Below the pieces are notes generated by a model, which had not been told where the DNA came from, searched no databases, and saw only the letters and a list, made by a program, of their open reading frames with translations. Below are positions 1-6,458 of a stretch of DNA of 7,427 nt, in pieces (position 1 is the first letter of the stretch; every line of letters starts with the position of its first letter). Location of the stretch: the NCBI GenBank assembly GCA_030754315.1, contig JASMAO010000140.1, positions 1-7,427 of the forward strand. The letters are read 5' to 3'. Source of the stretch: SAR202 cluster bacterium. GTDB lineage: Bacteria; Chloroflexota; Dehalococcoidia; Lucifugimonadales; JASMAO01. The position numbers and the translations under genes were made by a program.

Positions 1-244
1 ACTGCGGTACGAGACCCGACGTGTCCCCCAGTATATCTAGAAGATATTCGTTACCATCACGAGCGTCGAAAGCAGCACCATGAGCTGAATAGACCACCGC
101 ACGACCTATCCCAACTCTTCCCATTTCAGCAAGGGCCTGTTCTGCTGTCTCCGATGTTACCGGCCTATCGTGTCTGCGACCCAACGCTATATTGGCATCA
201 AACACGGGCACTGAGGGCGCGAAATTCAGATCTACTTGTCCCAT
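1..244 (-). CDS. Amidohydrolase-2 family TIM-barrel protein, N-terminal part (cut by window edge)
   Basis: The first 81 codons of a minus-strand gene run off the left edge of the window. The predicted protein begins MGQVDLNF and carries the segment VPVFDANIALGR, then a helix ending in EMGRVGIGRAVVYSAHG and a GNEYLLDIL segment. This order (D-x-N strand, helix, then a GI-x-RAVV strand and GN-x-x-LLD helix) is typical of the amidohydrolase-2 family, metal-dependent hydrolases or decarboxylases with a TIM-barrel fold. The usual N-terminal metal motif H-x-H is replaced by D-A-N, as in many members of this subgroup, so metal binding cannot be assumed. I chose the ATG at 244 because it directly precedes the family domain; a GAGG lies 13 bases upstream, which is rather far. 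The frame stays open to an in-frame stop near 310 without another ATG. It is divergent from the metallophosphoesterase. The substrate is unknown. Confidence 0.72.
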   Translation of the reverse strand, partial: MGQVDLNFAPSVPVFDANIALGRRHDRPVTSETAEQALAEMGRVGIGRAVVYSAHGAAFDARDGNEYLLDILGDTSGLVPQ

Positions 245-283
245 CCGTCTAACTAAGCCTCGTGATAAAACATGAATAAGAAC

Positions 284-326
284 CCAAGATATTCCAGAGC
301 AATTCTACCAGATTGGAATTACTTGG
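284..326. promoter_or_regulatory. Long imperfect inverted repeat, candidate operator
   Basis: The left arm CCAAGATATTCCA (284-296) and the right arm TGGAATTACTTGG (314-326) are reverse complements at 11 of 13 positions; the two mismatches are adjacent and symmetric. The 17-base centre contains the minus-strand TAGAAT that may serve as a -10 box for the amidohydrolase-2 gene starting at 244. A repressor or activator binding both arms would therefore straddle that promoter. As RNA it could also fold as a stem with a 2x2 internal loop, but no T tract follows on either strand, so a terminator is unlikely. The regulatory role is inferred from position and symmetry only. Confidence 0.45.
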
Positions 327-369
327 AACGCTTGAGCTTAAATCAAAGTTTTAGTGTATGCTCTGAACT

Positions 370-399
370 AGGAAGCGCCGGAAACTCCTGACGCTTCTT
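370..399. repeat. Hairpin-forming inverted repeat in the intergenic region
   Basis: GAAGCG (372-377) pairs with CGCTTC (392-397). The stem extends outward by a G-T and an A-T pair, and inward past one mismatch by three further pairs (CGG with CTG, one of them G-T). On the plus strand it is followed by TTTGT, a very weak U tract, so it could be a poor terminator for leaky plus-strand transcription or simply a dyad. No gene on the plus strand lies upstream within the window to justify a terminator. Confidence 0.25.
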
Positions 400-524
400 T
401 GTACCAAAACGAGATAGAGAATAACCGAATATATCTTCCTTGGGCACTCAGTAACGATGATCCGCATCCATCAACTCACCGACAAAAAATGGACCTGCCA
501 AGGGGATCCGGTTTGAACGCCGCA

Positions 525-544
525 CACTCTCATCTTTAAGAGTG
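525..544 (+). promoter_or_regulatory. Small hairpin upstream of the phosphoesterase gene
   Basis: CACTCT (525-530) and AGAGTG (539-544) form a perfect 6-base stem with an 8-base loop. It ends 22 bases before the ribosome binding site of the phosphoesterase gene. It may be an operator or a leader RNA stem-loop; a 6-base repeat can also arise by chance. Confidence 0.25.
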
Positions 545-566
545 AGCCTGTATGAAGATTATCGAT

Positions 567-571
567 GGAGG
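567..571 (+). promoter_or_regulatory. Ribosome binding site that fixes the phosphoesterase start
   Basis: A perfect GGAGG is followed by a 5-base spacer and the ATG at 577. An earlier in-frame ATG at 565 overlaps this site directly and has no comparable site of its own, so the start at 577 is preferred. Confidence 0.8.
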
Positions 572-576
572 AATTG

Positions 577-1443
577 ATGGCCTTTTCCTTTATACAACTA
601 GCCGACCCTCAATTCGGAATGTACGCGTCATTGAGTGGGATCGATAATCCAAGCTTTGACCGTCTGACTGACTTGGGTATGAACATTACCAAAGTTCCAA
701 AAACCACTGGGTTCCAATACGAGACCGCTCGATACGAGATGGCAATCGCCGCCGCAAACAAGCTAGACCCCGAATTCGTCATCACGTGCGGTGACATGTG
801 CAACGATAAGGAAAATCCTGCGGACGAGTACACCGAACTGATGCGAATTACCAGCACTCTGTCCAAAACCATACCAATGTATTGGGTGGCGGGAAACCAT
901 GATGTCACCAATCAACCCACCCCCGAGTCGCTTTCTAGATACCACAAACTGTACGGAGACGACGTCTACTCATTTGACCGCGAAGATTCCCATTTCGTAG
1001 TGATAAATAGTACGGTGTGCCAGGATCCTTCTCTTGTATGGAACGAATGGGAGCGACAGGTTGAATTTTTGACTTCAGATCTAAGAGATGCGCGTGGAAA
1101 CGGTAGCCGCCACATGGTCGTTTTTACCCACCACCCTCCTTTTCTGACTTTTCCAGACGAAGACGACAGTTGGCTGGTCATTCCAAAAAAGCGAAGACGG
1201 GTGTTAATAGATCTGTTCATGAAATACGGCGTCTCGCACGTGTTTTCGGGCCATTGGCACCGAAATCACTACTCCTATTTCAGAAAACTACAGATTGTTG
1301 CAACCAGCTCGGTGGGGTACCCGCTGGGAGGGGACCCGTCGGGGTTCCGTATCGTAAATGTATACGACGACAGGATAGAGCACGAGTTCTTCGCGCTAGG
1401 GAGTCCCCCTGAAAATATTGAACAGGCTTACAAATTCGGTTGA
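577..1443 (+). CDS. Calcineurin-like metallophosphoesterase, CPPED1/CSTP1-like
   Basis: A 288-residue protein with the full motif set of the calcineurin-like phosphoesterase superfamily, which uses a two-metal centre to hydrolyse phosphoester bonds. Visible motifs are ADPQFG (residues 9-14), CGDMCN (71-76), AGNHDV (105-110), FTHHPP (183-188) and FSGHWHRN (223-230). The first motif is D-P-Q instead of the common D-x-H, as in the CPPED1/CSTP1 subfamily, whose eukaryotic members act as protein phosphatases; the GHWHRN ending and the overall length also agree with that group. There is no signal peptide, so a cytoplasmic enzyme is expected. The start at 577 is supported by a GGAGG site. The gene stands alone on the plus strand, divergent from an amidohydrolase gene and convergent with the propeller operon. 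The natural substrate (phosphoprotein, nucleotide or small phosphoester) cannot be read from sequence. Confidence 0.92.
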   Translation: MAFSFIQLADPQFGMYASLSGIDNPSFDRLTDLGMNITKVPKTTGFQYETARYEMAIAAANKLDPEFVITCGDMCNDKENPADEYTELMRITSTLSKTIPMYWVAGNHDVTNQPTPESLSRYHKLYGDDVYSFDREDSHFVVINSTVCQDPSLVWNEWERQVEFLTSDLRDARGNGSRHMVVFTHHPPFLTFPDEDDSWLVIPKKRRRVLIDLFMKYGVSHVFSGHWHRNHYSYFRKLQIVATSSVGYPLGGDPSGFRIVNVYDDRIEHEFFALGSPPENIEQAYKFG

Positions 1444-1616
1444 GCGGAGAATACGCAGGTGAGCCTTAATAAATACCGCCAAGCACATTATCCAGTAATG
1501 CTTTCGATTTACTTGAAAAAATAGGCCCACAGACATTCGAATCTCGACCCTTATAGCAGATGGGGTCGATCCGTGGATTTAACAAAGCCTAAGCGCTCGA
1601 GAACACCACGGCAGAG
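1444..1616. other. Convergent intergenic spacer
   Basis: This 173-base spacer lies between the converging ends of the phosphoesterase and NHL-repeat genes. It has one clear hairpin (1544-1569) and an A-rich run at 1514-1521. I see no coding potential on either strand: ATG-initiated frames close within a few codons. Confidence 0.6.
1544..1569. terminator. Candidate bidirectional terminator hairpin
   Basis: TCGACCC (1544-1550) and GGGTCGA (1563-1569) form a perfect 7-base stem with a 12-base loop, placed between two convergent genes where a shared terminator is expected. On the minus strand a run of T (opposite the A run at 1514-1521) lies over 20 bases beyond the stem; on the plus strand no real T tract follows. 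It is therefore not a canonical intrinsic terminator. Confidence 0.4.
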
Positions 1617-3758
1617 TCATCCGAGGCGCACAGCCCTTATCCGGTTGTTGTAATGATCACTAATTAGCAATATGTCATTCCCATAAAAACACAGCCCGTG
1701 GGGCTCATTTAGACGGGAGTGGATAGCAGGTCCGCCGTCTCCTGAGTAGCCACCTTCGCCTGAGCCCACAACGGTGATAAGTAAACCATTCTCTCCTATA
1801 CGGCAGACACGATTGTTGAGAGAGTCAGATATGTACACGAATCCGTCCACTCCCACTGCTACTCCTCGAGGCTGATTGATCAAGGCTTCAGTAGCCGGAG
1901 TGCCTTCCTGCGAACAGCCTGGCTCACCTGTTCCCACCAAGGTCGTAATTATGCCCTGAGTATCGATATGTCGCACCACATGATAGGCCGAGTCTGTAAA
2001 ATAGAGTGAGCCTTTGTCATCAAACACGATTGCCGTAGGAGAACCGATGCGAGCCTCTGTAGCTGGCCCTCCATCTCCATCGTAACCCTGAATACCGACC
2101 CCCGCCACGGTCGTCATTACTCCCGTTTCGGCATCTATGCGTCGTATGCGACCGATTGCATCGCCCACAAAGACATTCCCATTCACGTCGTGTGTCACGG
2201 CCTGAACGTGGAAAAGGCTGGTCGCGATAGCAGGCGCATCTTCACCCCCATCCCATTGAAACACCGTCCCCGCTACCGAGCGTATAACACCGTTGCAATC
2301 AACCCTTCGTAGGCGTCCATGACGCGTGTCGGTGACTACAATTCCGCCTTCAGAATCCACCGAAACGTCATGCGGGCTGCCAAGGGACGCTTCGAGTGCG
2401 GGACCGTCGTCGCCACCATTGGCTCTGGCCCCATTACCGGCAACAGTATCAATTAACCTGGTTGCCTCACGAATAACCCTAATCCTCTGGTTCCAGATAT
2501 CAGCGAAGAAGACATCCCCTCCCGGCCCGATCGAGATTCCACCTGGCCCAGACAGGTACGCTTCGGAAGCGAAGTCGCCATCTCCAACCCCTATTCCACC
2601 CAGAACAGTCGTAACAATGCGTGTCTCTCCGTCATAGCATCTAACCCTGCCGGAGCAGTCGCTCCAAAAGACCGTTCCGTCGGGGTCAGCCCACAACCCT
2701 GACTCACACGAATTGCAAGCCGTCTCGGTACCGGGGAGTCCCTCTTCGCCATATCCGGGCATCCCCGTCCCCACTAGGGTCGTGACTGTCCCAGTAACCG
2801 CGTCAACCTTGCGGACACGAAAGCCGTGCTTTTCGGAAACGTAAAGGTTGTCGTGGATATCGATGCAGATGGCATCTGGCATATTGGTGCTCGCCTCCAT
2901 AGCTGAGCCACCATCACCGTTAGACGCCGGCTGTCCGTTGCCGAGAATCGTCGTTATGATTCCTGTTTCCATCTCGATCTTGCGAACGCGGTTGTTAGAA
3001 TTATCACAAACGTAAAGATCCCCAACGGAGTCAAATGCCAGATGCTCAGGATGGTAAAACGACGCCGCTGACGCAGGTCCGCCATCACCGTGGTAACCTT
3101 TGAGGCTCAGGCCGGGCTCCCAACCGAAAGTTGTGCCTTGAATCCCCTGGAGGCTGGGCCTATTGATCCCAGACTCAGACGGGTAATGTCGAGCGTTGAG
3201 CCCCGCAAAAGTCTCTATAACACCCGTCCTTACATCGATACGCCGAATGGTGTTGGCCCACTCACTCGATATGAAAATGTTCCCGTCACAATCAACTGCT
3301 ATACCGCTAGTTGTATCGAGCTCCGCATCCGTAGCGAAACCGCCATCGCCCCCACGCCCAATTTGGCCGGAGCCTGCCACCCGTGTAATAGTCCCATCAG
3401 AATAATCGATACGCCGATACGCTTGATTGAGAAGATCAGAGAAATATATATTGCCGTGCCGATCAATCGCCAGATCGTGGGGTCCATTAAGCCTAGCATT
3501 CAGTGCAAGACCACCGTCCCCACTATCACCCGGTACGCCATCGCCAGCAAGCGTGTGAAGAATGCCATCTTCGTCGATACGCCAAATACGGTGGCCCTTG
3601 TAATCAGCCACTATCAAGTCACCGTCTGGTCGCCTCACGATTCCTAAGGGCCAGCCGGCATCAGCATCCTTCGCTGGCACATTTTCTTGATAACCGACTC
3701 CAGCAATCGTGGTGATATCCCAAGATGGCAGGAGTGACAGCGTCTCCGAGAGCTTCAT
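1617..3758 (-). CDS. NHL-repeat double beta-propeller protein (12 blades)
   Basis: A 713-residue protein built almost wholly of NHL repeats of about 55 residues. Each unit has the pattern GDGGPA-x-x-A-x-x-x-x-P, a D-x-x-GN-x-Y-x-x-D strand pair, NNR-x-RR-I-D, and a final TTVAG-x-G strand. I count twelve blades, which fits two six-bladed propellers. The last blade ends at IRAVRLG without the TTVAG strand, while the N-terminus supplies DITTIAGVG (residues 14-22), so the ring probably closes by circular strand exchange. Blade 3 has an insert of roughly 30 residues (about 187-219). Blade 5 is divergent and carries C348, C351, C368 and C374. No signal peptide or membrane segment is visible. NHL propellers usually serve as binding scaffolds; no enzyme motif stands out and the ligand is unknown. 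The ATG at 3758 lies 4 bases after the stop of the upstream propeller gene, with GAGG 10 bases before it, indicating translational coupling. Confidence 0.85.
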   Translation of the reverse strand: MKLSETLSLLPSWDITTIAGVGYQENVPAKDADAGWPLGIVRRPDGDLIVADYKGHRIWRIDEDGILHTLAGDGVPGDSGDGGLALNARLNGPHDLAIDRHGNIYFSDLLNQAYRRIDYSDGTITRVAGSGQIGRGGDGGFATDAELDTTSGIAVDCDGNIFISSEWANTIRRIDVRTGVIETFAGLNARHYPSESGINRPSLQGIQGTTFGWEPGLSLKGYHGDGGPASAASFYHPEHLAFDSVGDLYVCDNSNNRVRKIEMETGIITTILGNGQPASNGDGGSAMEASTNMPDAICIDIHDNLYVSEKHGFRVRKVDAVTGTVTTLVGTGMPGYGEEGLPGTETACNSCESGLWADPDGTVFWSDCSGRVRCYDGETRIVTTVLGGIGVGDGDFASEAYLSGPGGISIGPGGDVFFADIWNQRIRVIREATRLIDTVAGNGARANGGDDGPALEASLGSPHDVSVDSEGGIVVTDTRHGRLRRVDCNGVIRSVAGTVFQWDGGEDAPAIATSLFHVQAVTHDVNGNVFVGDAIGRIRRIDAETGVMTTVAGVGIQGYDGDGGPATEARIGSPTAIVFDDKGSLYFTDSAYHVVRHIDTQGIITTLVGTGEPGCSQEGTPATEALINQPRGVAVGVDGFVYISDSLNNRVCRIGENGLLITVVGSGEGGYSGDGGPAIHSRLNEPHGLCFYGNDILLISDHYNNRIRAVRLG

Positions 3759-3762
3759 TTTA

Positions 3763-5019
3763 TTAACGCCTCATCGTGACGTACACATCCAAGTTTGCAG
3801 AAGACCCGCCACATACAGATTTCGCTTGAACCTTAATAAAATTCCAAGGTCCAGTGATCAGACAATGCGTACCATCACCTGCCTCCAGAGGACCAAAAGG
3901 CTTATTGATAATTTGCCAGTCCTTTGCGTTGTGAGAACCCAAGACTCGCCAATCTACTCTCGCTTTTTCGTGTCTGTTGTAAGCCTGAACGTTCTTGTTA
4001 CCGAATCCTCTCGCTTCCATGATGCCGCTGTCAGTGAACTCGGAGGTGGTCCAGTAATCTCGGAAAAGGTACCCATCCTTTTCCATACGAGGAGGGATAT
4101 CAAGGGGGCTGATTTCATAAATCATGTTTCGCCCCCAGTCAGTGATCAATAAATTCCCCGCTCTAGTCACATGAACATAGGTAGGCGATACAACGTGCTG
4201 AGTTGCTGATCTGAGGCGATTTCCACTAGCTCCACCCAGTTCCCAAATCAATTCTTTGTCCTGGTTGACGCAGATTATTCTAGATCTTTCGTCGCAGATG
4301 ATGGTCAAGCCCCCACCGTTCTCGTCGATTCCATATCTCAAAGCACGGACTGGGGTTTCCAGACGGTCGTAAAGATCCCCATAGCCCTGCTCTTTACGAT
4401 CACCGTACATCCATACGGTCTCCTTACTGGCAGTATCTATCTCCCTCACTAACCCACTAGGGTCACCGTAGTACCCGATCAGAAGGTCGCCTCCATAGGA
4501 CGCATTTCGCCTCGTTGCGATCTTGTGGAGATAGAAAGGATTAAGGTGAGGCTGAGGGTCATACTCCCAGATCTTTGTTTTATCGCTCATACGGATCTTG
4601 AAAACACCGTTGGGAGAGTCCGATGCCATGATGTGTTCGTCATCCCAGTAGATAGCATCAAGGGGCGCCTCAAGGCCAGTATATTGCCAAAGGACCTCCC
4701 CGCTATCCCTGTGCAGCACCATCACCCTGTGCTCCTCAGCGTACTCCGTGATCAGCACATGCCCTCGGTACTGACCAGAGGGCATAAAGTGGGCAGAATC
4801 AGACTCTCCGAGTCGATCCCCACCACCAGCAATACCCCTTTCTCCATAAAGAACCTTTAGTCTATTGGTAGTTCGATCTATCAGGAGGATGTCACATCCA
4901 AATTGCTCCCCCACAATTATCTCGCCTGGCCTGAAGGGGTTTTCCTCAGCCATGTGAGGTCCCGAAAGTTCTCCTTCACCTACTCCAATATTGCCAGTTC
5001 CGTACGACCACAAGACCAT
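3763..5019 (-). CDS. PQQ/quinoprotein-like beta-propeller protein with C-terminal beta domain
   Basis: A 418-residue protein with two parts. Residues 1 to about 310 form a propeller marked by repeated W-x-Y strands: LWSYG (3-7), LWQY (110-113), IWEY (150-153), VWMYG (202-206) and IWELGG (258-263), alternating with G-x-[IL]LI-x-[DE] strands such as GHVLITEY and GNLLITDW. This is the pattern of PQQ-like or arylsulfotransferase-like propellers, but I do not see a set of histidines that would justify calling sulfotransferase activity. Residues about 316-418 form a separate domain rich in beta pattern (VDWRVLGSHNAKDW, FIKVQAKS, ANLDVYVTMRR), probably a beta-sandwich used for binding or assembly. 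No signal peptide is visible. The start at 5019 has AAGGA with a 6-base spacer, and that site lies within the last codons of the small membrane protein gene one base upstream. It is followed 4 bases later by the NHL gene. Function is unassigned. Confidence 0.78.
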   Translation of the reverse strand: MVLWSYGTGNIGVGEGELSGPHMAEENPFRPGEIIVGEQFGCDILLIDRTTNRLKVLYGERGIAGGGDRLGESDSAHFMPSGQYRGHVLITEYAEEHRVMVLHRDSGEVLWQYTGLEAPLDAIYWDDEHIMASDSPNGVFKIRMSDKTKIWEYDPQPHLNPFYLHKIATRRNASYGGDLLIGYYGDPSGLVREIDTASKETVWMYGDRKEQGYGDLYDRLETPVRALRYGIDENGGGLTIICDERSRIICVNQDKELIWELGGASGNRLRSATQHVVSPTYVHVTRAGNLLITDWGRNMIYEISPLDIPPRMEKDGYLFRDYWTTSEFTDSGIMEARGFGNKNVQAYNRHEKARVDWRVLGSHNAKDWQIINKPFGPLEAGDGTHCLITGPWNFIKVQAKSVCGGSSANLDVYVTMRR

Positions 5020-5020
5020 T

Positions 5021-5185
5021 CTATTTCCTTTCCTCTACCTCACGGATACTAACACGAACACTGGACCAGCCCATCAGAGTAGAACCAATCACAGAATACA
5101 TAATAACGAAGGCCTTGTGAGAAAACGGCGTCCCATTTTCAGGAAGAACAACGTCTGTGGCATTATTCCGTTTTTGGTCCGGCAT
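5021..5185 (-). CDS. Small single-pass membrane protein, 54 residues, translationally coupled
   Basis: This short gene exactly fills the gap between the amidohydrolase and propeller genes. Its ATG (5185) overlaps the amidohydrolase end by 23 bases in another frame, is preceded by AGAGG with a 6-base spacer, and its TAG stop lies one base before the propeller start. The predicted protein has a polar N-terminus (MPDQKRNNATDVV), a hydrophobic stretch at about residues 25-43 (AFVIMYSVIGSTLMGW and following), and a charged tail ending REVEERK. The hydrophobic stretch is long enough for one membrane helix; R44 and R48 after it hint at a cytoplasmic C-terminus, though K5, R6 and K24 before it make the topology uncertain. 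I do not recognise the family. Placement, start signal and coupling argue for a real gene; a chance open frame that merely carries the downstream ribosome binding site is the alternative. Confidence 0.6.
   Translation of the reverse strand: MPDQKRNNATDVVLPENGTPFSHKAFVIMYSVIGSTLMGWSSVRVSIREVEERK
5026..5030 (-). promoter_or_regulatory. Ribosome binding site of the PQQ-like propeller gene
   Basis: On the minus strand AAGGA lies 6 bases before the ATG at 5019. It falls inside the last codons of the small membrane protein gene, so ribosomes finishing that gene would restart here. Confidence 0.6.
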
Positions 5186-6458
5186 CCGTAACCTCTAGTA
5201 AGTCCTGCGTTACAGGATCCACAGGCCCTTCACCGAAAGAGTCTCTGGTAATCTCCAATAGATATCCTCTACTTAGTAATTCACCCGAACGGATCACCAT
5301 TTCAACGTTCCCTACATCGTCTATACGTTCCAATGGGTTACCATTCATAGCTACCAAATCCGCAACCATGCCAGGAGCTATCTGGCCCAATGTTGATTGA
5401 ACACCTAGAATACGAGCATTGACAGACGTGGCGGAACGCAGTGCGTCCACAGGAGTAAATCCCGCATCTACGTACATAGCGAGCTCGTCGTGCACACTAA
5501 ATCCGGGTACCAGATGCGGAAACGGTGTATCGGTGCCCAAGCCAATGGTGAGTCCTGCCTCGTTGGCCCGCCTCAAGAATCTTTTTAGATATCCGATGGA
5601 AATCTGTTGACGTCTTCGACTATCAGGCGAGTCTAACCTAGTTCGATAATTATCCCATATGTACAGATGTGTAGGATGGACCCACTCACGTCGTCTGTCT
5701 TTTGTGAATGCGTGTTCCATAATACGTCCTAACCGGTCCCAAACTACGATGGTCGGGTCCAGAGACACGCCATGTTTCAGGAGAATATCAATCAGTATGT
5801 CGTCTTCTTCATCCTCAGCTTCTCTCCATGCCACATCACATCTGGAAAGGTGTTCTACGCCATCAACCCCAACAGCAGCAGCCTCCTCAATACTGGTCTT
5901 TACTAAATGGGCAGTCACAAACAGGTTGTGTTTATGCGACTCATCGACTGCAACGGCAAAGAGATCTGGAGTTAGCCCGTCATAGAGTTTGATCGCATTA
6001 ACGCCCGCGGAGGCATGCCTTTGAATCGACGAACGTAAGGCGGATGGAGTCGGGTTGGCCCAACCCATACGTGGCCAATACACTTCTGGGCCGTCGTGAA
6101 GATGCCCACAGCACAATATTGTGGGTCCCAAAGCACCATGTGTTCCGTTGATGCTGCGCTGATTTATTATCCATTCTAGATCGTTCCCTACGTCCCGAAT
6201 CGTGGTTACTCCTCCTGCAAGCATAGCCGCACCCATTACTGGACTGTAGTGCACGTGAGCATCGATTAATCCGGGAATCAATGTGCAACCTTCCAGAGTC
6301 ACTCTTTCCAAGTCGGTAGGCAGTTCTTTCAAAGGAATAACTGCATCCACTAGAGTCTCATCCACTACTACGGCAGTATTGGATAAGGGTTGATCAGCAG
6401 TTCCATCCCAGATCTGATCTGGCACCAAAGCGTAACGCTGTAAAGATTTCCCAGGCAC
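5163..6458 (-). CDS. Metal-dependent amidohydrolase (imidazolonepropionase/prolidase-like)
   Basis: A 431-residue enzyme of the amidohydrolase superfamily with every usual active-site residue: H68 and H70 in PGLIDAHVHY, K157 in AIKLYDG (the lysine that is carboxylated to bridge two metals in this subtype), H184 in VTAHLV, H203 in GVEHLS, and D310 in IGLGTDTPF. The N-terminal QIWDG and C-terminal GQIAPGMVADLVAMNGNPL are the family's small beta domain. Members cleave amide, peptide or ring C-N bonds; Xaa-Pro or Xaa-Arg dipeptidases and imidazolonepropionase-like enzymes are the nearest relatives I can name, and the substrate cannot be fixed. No signal peptide is seen. I chose GTG at 6458 because it follows a GGAGGGGG tract 6 bases away and begins just before the conserved domain; the frame remains open to a TTG at 6512, which would add 18 residues unlike the family. 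The small membrane protein gene overlaps its end. Confidence 0.88.
   Translation of the reverse strand: MPGKSLQRYALVPDQIWDGTADQPLSNTAVVVDETLVDAVIPLKELPTDLERVTLEGCTLIPGLIDAHVHYSPVMGAAMLAGGVTTIRDVGNDLEWIINQRSINGTHGALGPTILCCGHLHDGPEVYWPRMGWANPTPSALRSSIQRHASAGVNAIKLYDGLTPDLFAVAVDESHKHNLFVTAHLVKTSIEEAAAVGVDGVEHLSRCDVAWREAEDEEDDILIDILLKHGVSLDPTIVVWDRLGRIMEHAFTKDRRREWVHPTHLYIWDNYRTRLDSPDSRRRQQISIGYLKRFLRRANEAGLTIGLGTDTPFPHLVPGFSVHDELAMYVDAGFTPVDALRSATSVNARILGVQSTLGQIAPGMVADLVAMNGNPLERIDDVGNVEMVIRSGELLSRGYLLEITRDSFGEGPVDPVTQDLLEVTDAGPKTE

Larger units (their letters stand above)
245..576. other. Divergent intergenic region with probable regulatory content
   Basis: This 332-base stretch separates two divergently transcribed genes and should contain both promoters. 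I see an imperfect 13-base dyad (284-326), a hairpin at 372-397 and a small hairpin at 525-544, listed separately. A TAGAAT sequence on the minus strand (302-307) could be a -10 box for the amidohydrolase-2 gene, but no good -35 hexamer lies at the right distance. The core CCAAG or CTTGG occurs at 284-288, 322-326, 438-443 and 498-503. No convincing gene is present; on the minus strand one frame is open from 558 to 343 except for a single TGA at 448-450, without a usable ribosome binding site. Confidence 0.6.

Noticed and set aside
565..576. Upstream in-frame ATG at 565 as the start of the phosphoesterase gene
   Set aside because: The GGAGG ribosome binding site lies inside these codons and is correctly spaced for the ATG at 577; nothing comparable precedes 565.
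609..911. Minus-strand open frame of 100 codons
   Set aside because: It lies fully opposite the well-supported phosphoesterase gene and shows no family features.
3090..3647. Plus-strand open frame of 185 codons
   Set aside because: It is antisense to the NHL repeats; its length follows from the repeated, stop-poor composition of that gene, and it has no recognisable domain.
1617..3758. Treating the regular 165-base spacing in this region as a DNA repeat or CRISPR-like array
   Set aside because: The periodicity comes from NHL protein repeats; the DNA units differ strongly from one another and lie within one uninterrupted coding frame.
3709..4152. Plus-strand open frame of 147 codons across the junction of the two propeller genes
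   Set aside because: It is antisense to both propeller genes, with no supporting start signal or family similarity.
3763..5019. Calling this gene an arylsulfotransferase because a sulfatase gene is nearby
   Set aside because: The propeller pattern is similar, but I see no convincing set of catalytic histidines and arginine, and the W-x-Y repeats fit generic PQQ-like propellers equally well.
5998..6288. Minus-strand open frame of 96 codons inside the amidohydrolase gene
   Set aside because: It is a shifted frame of a gene whose catalytic motifs are all intact in the main frame.
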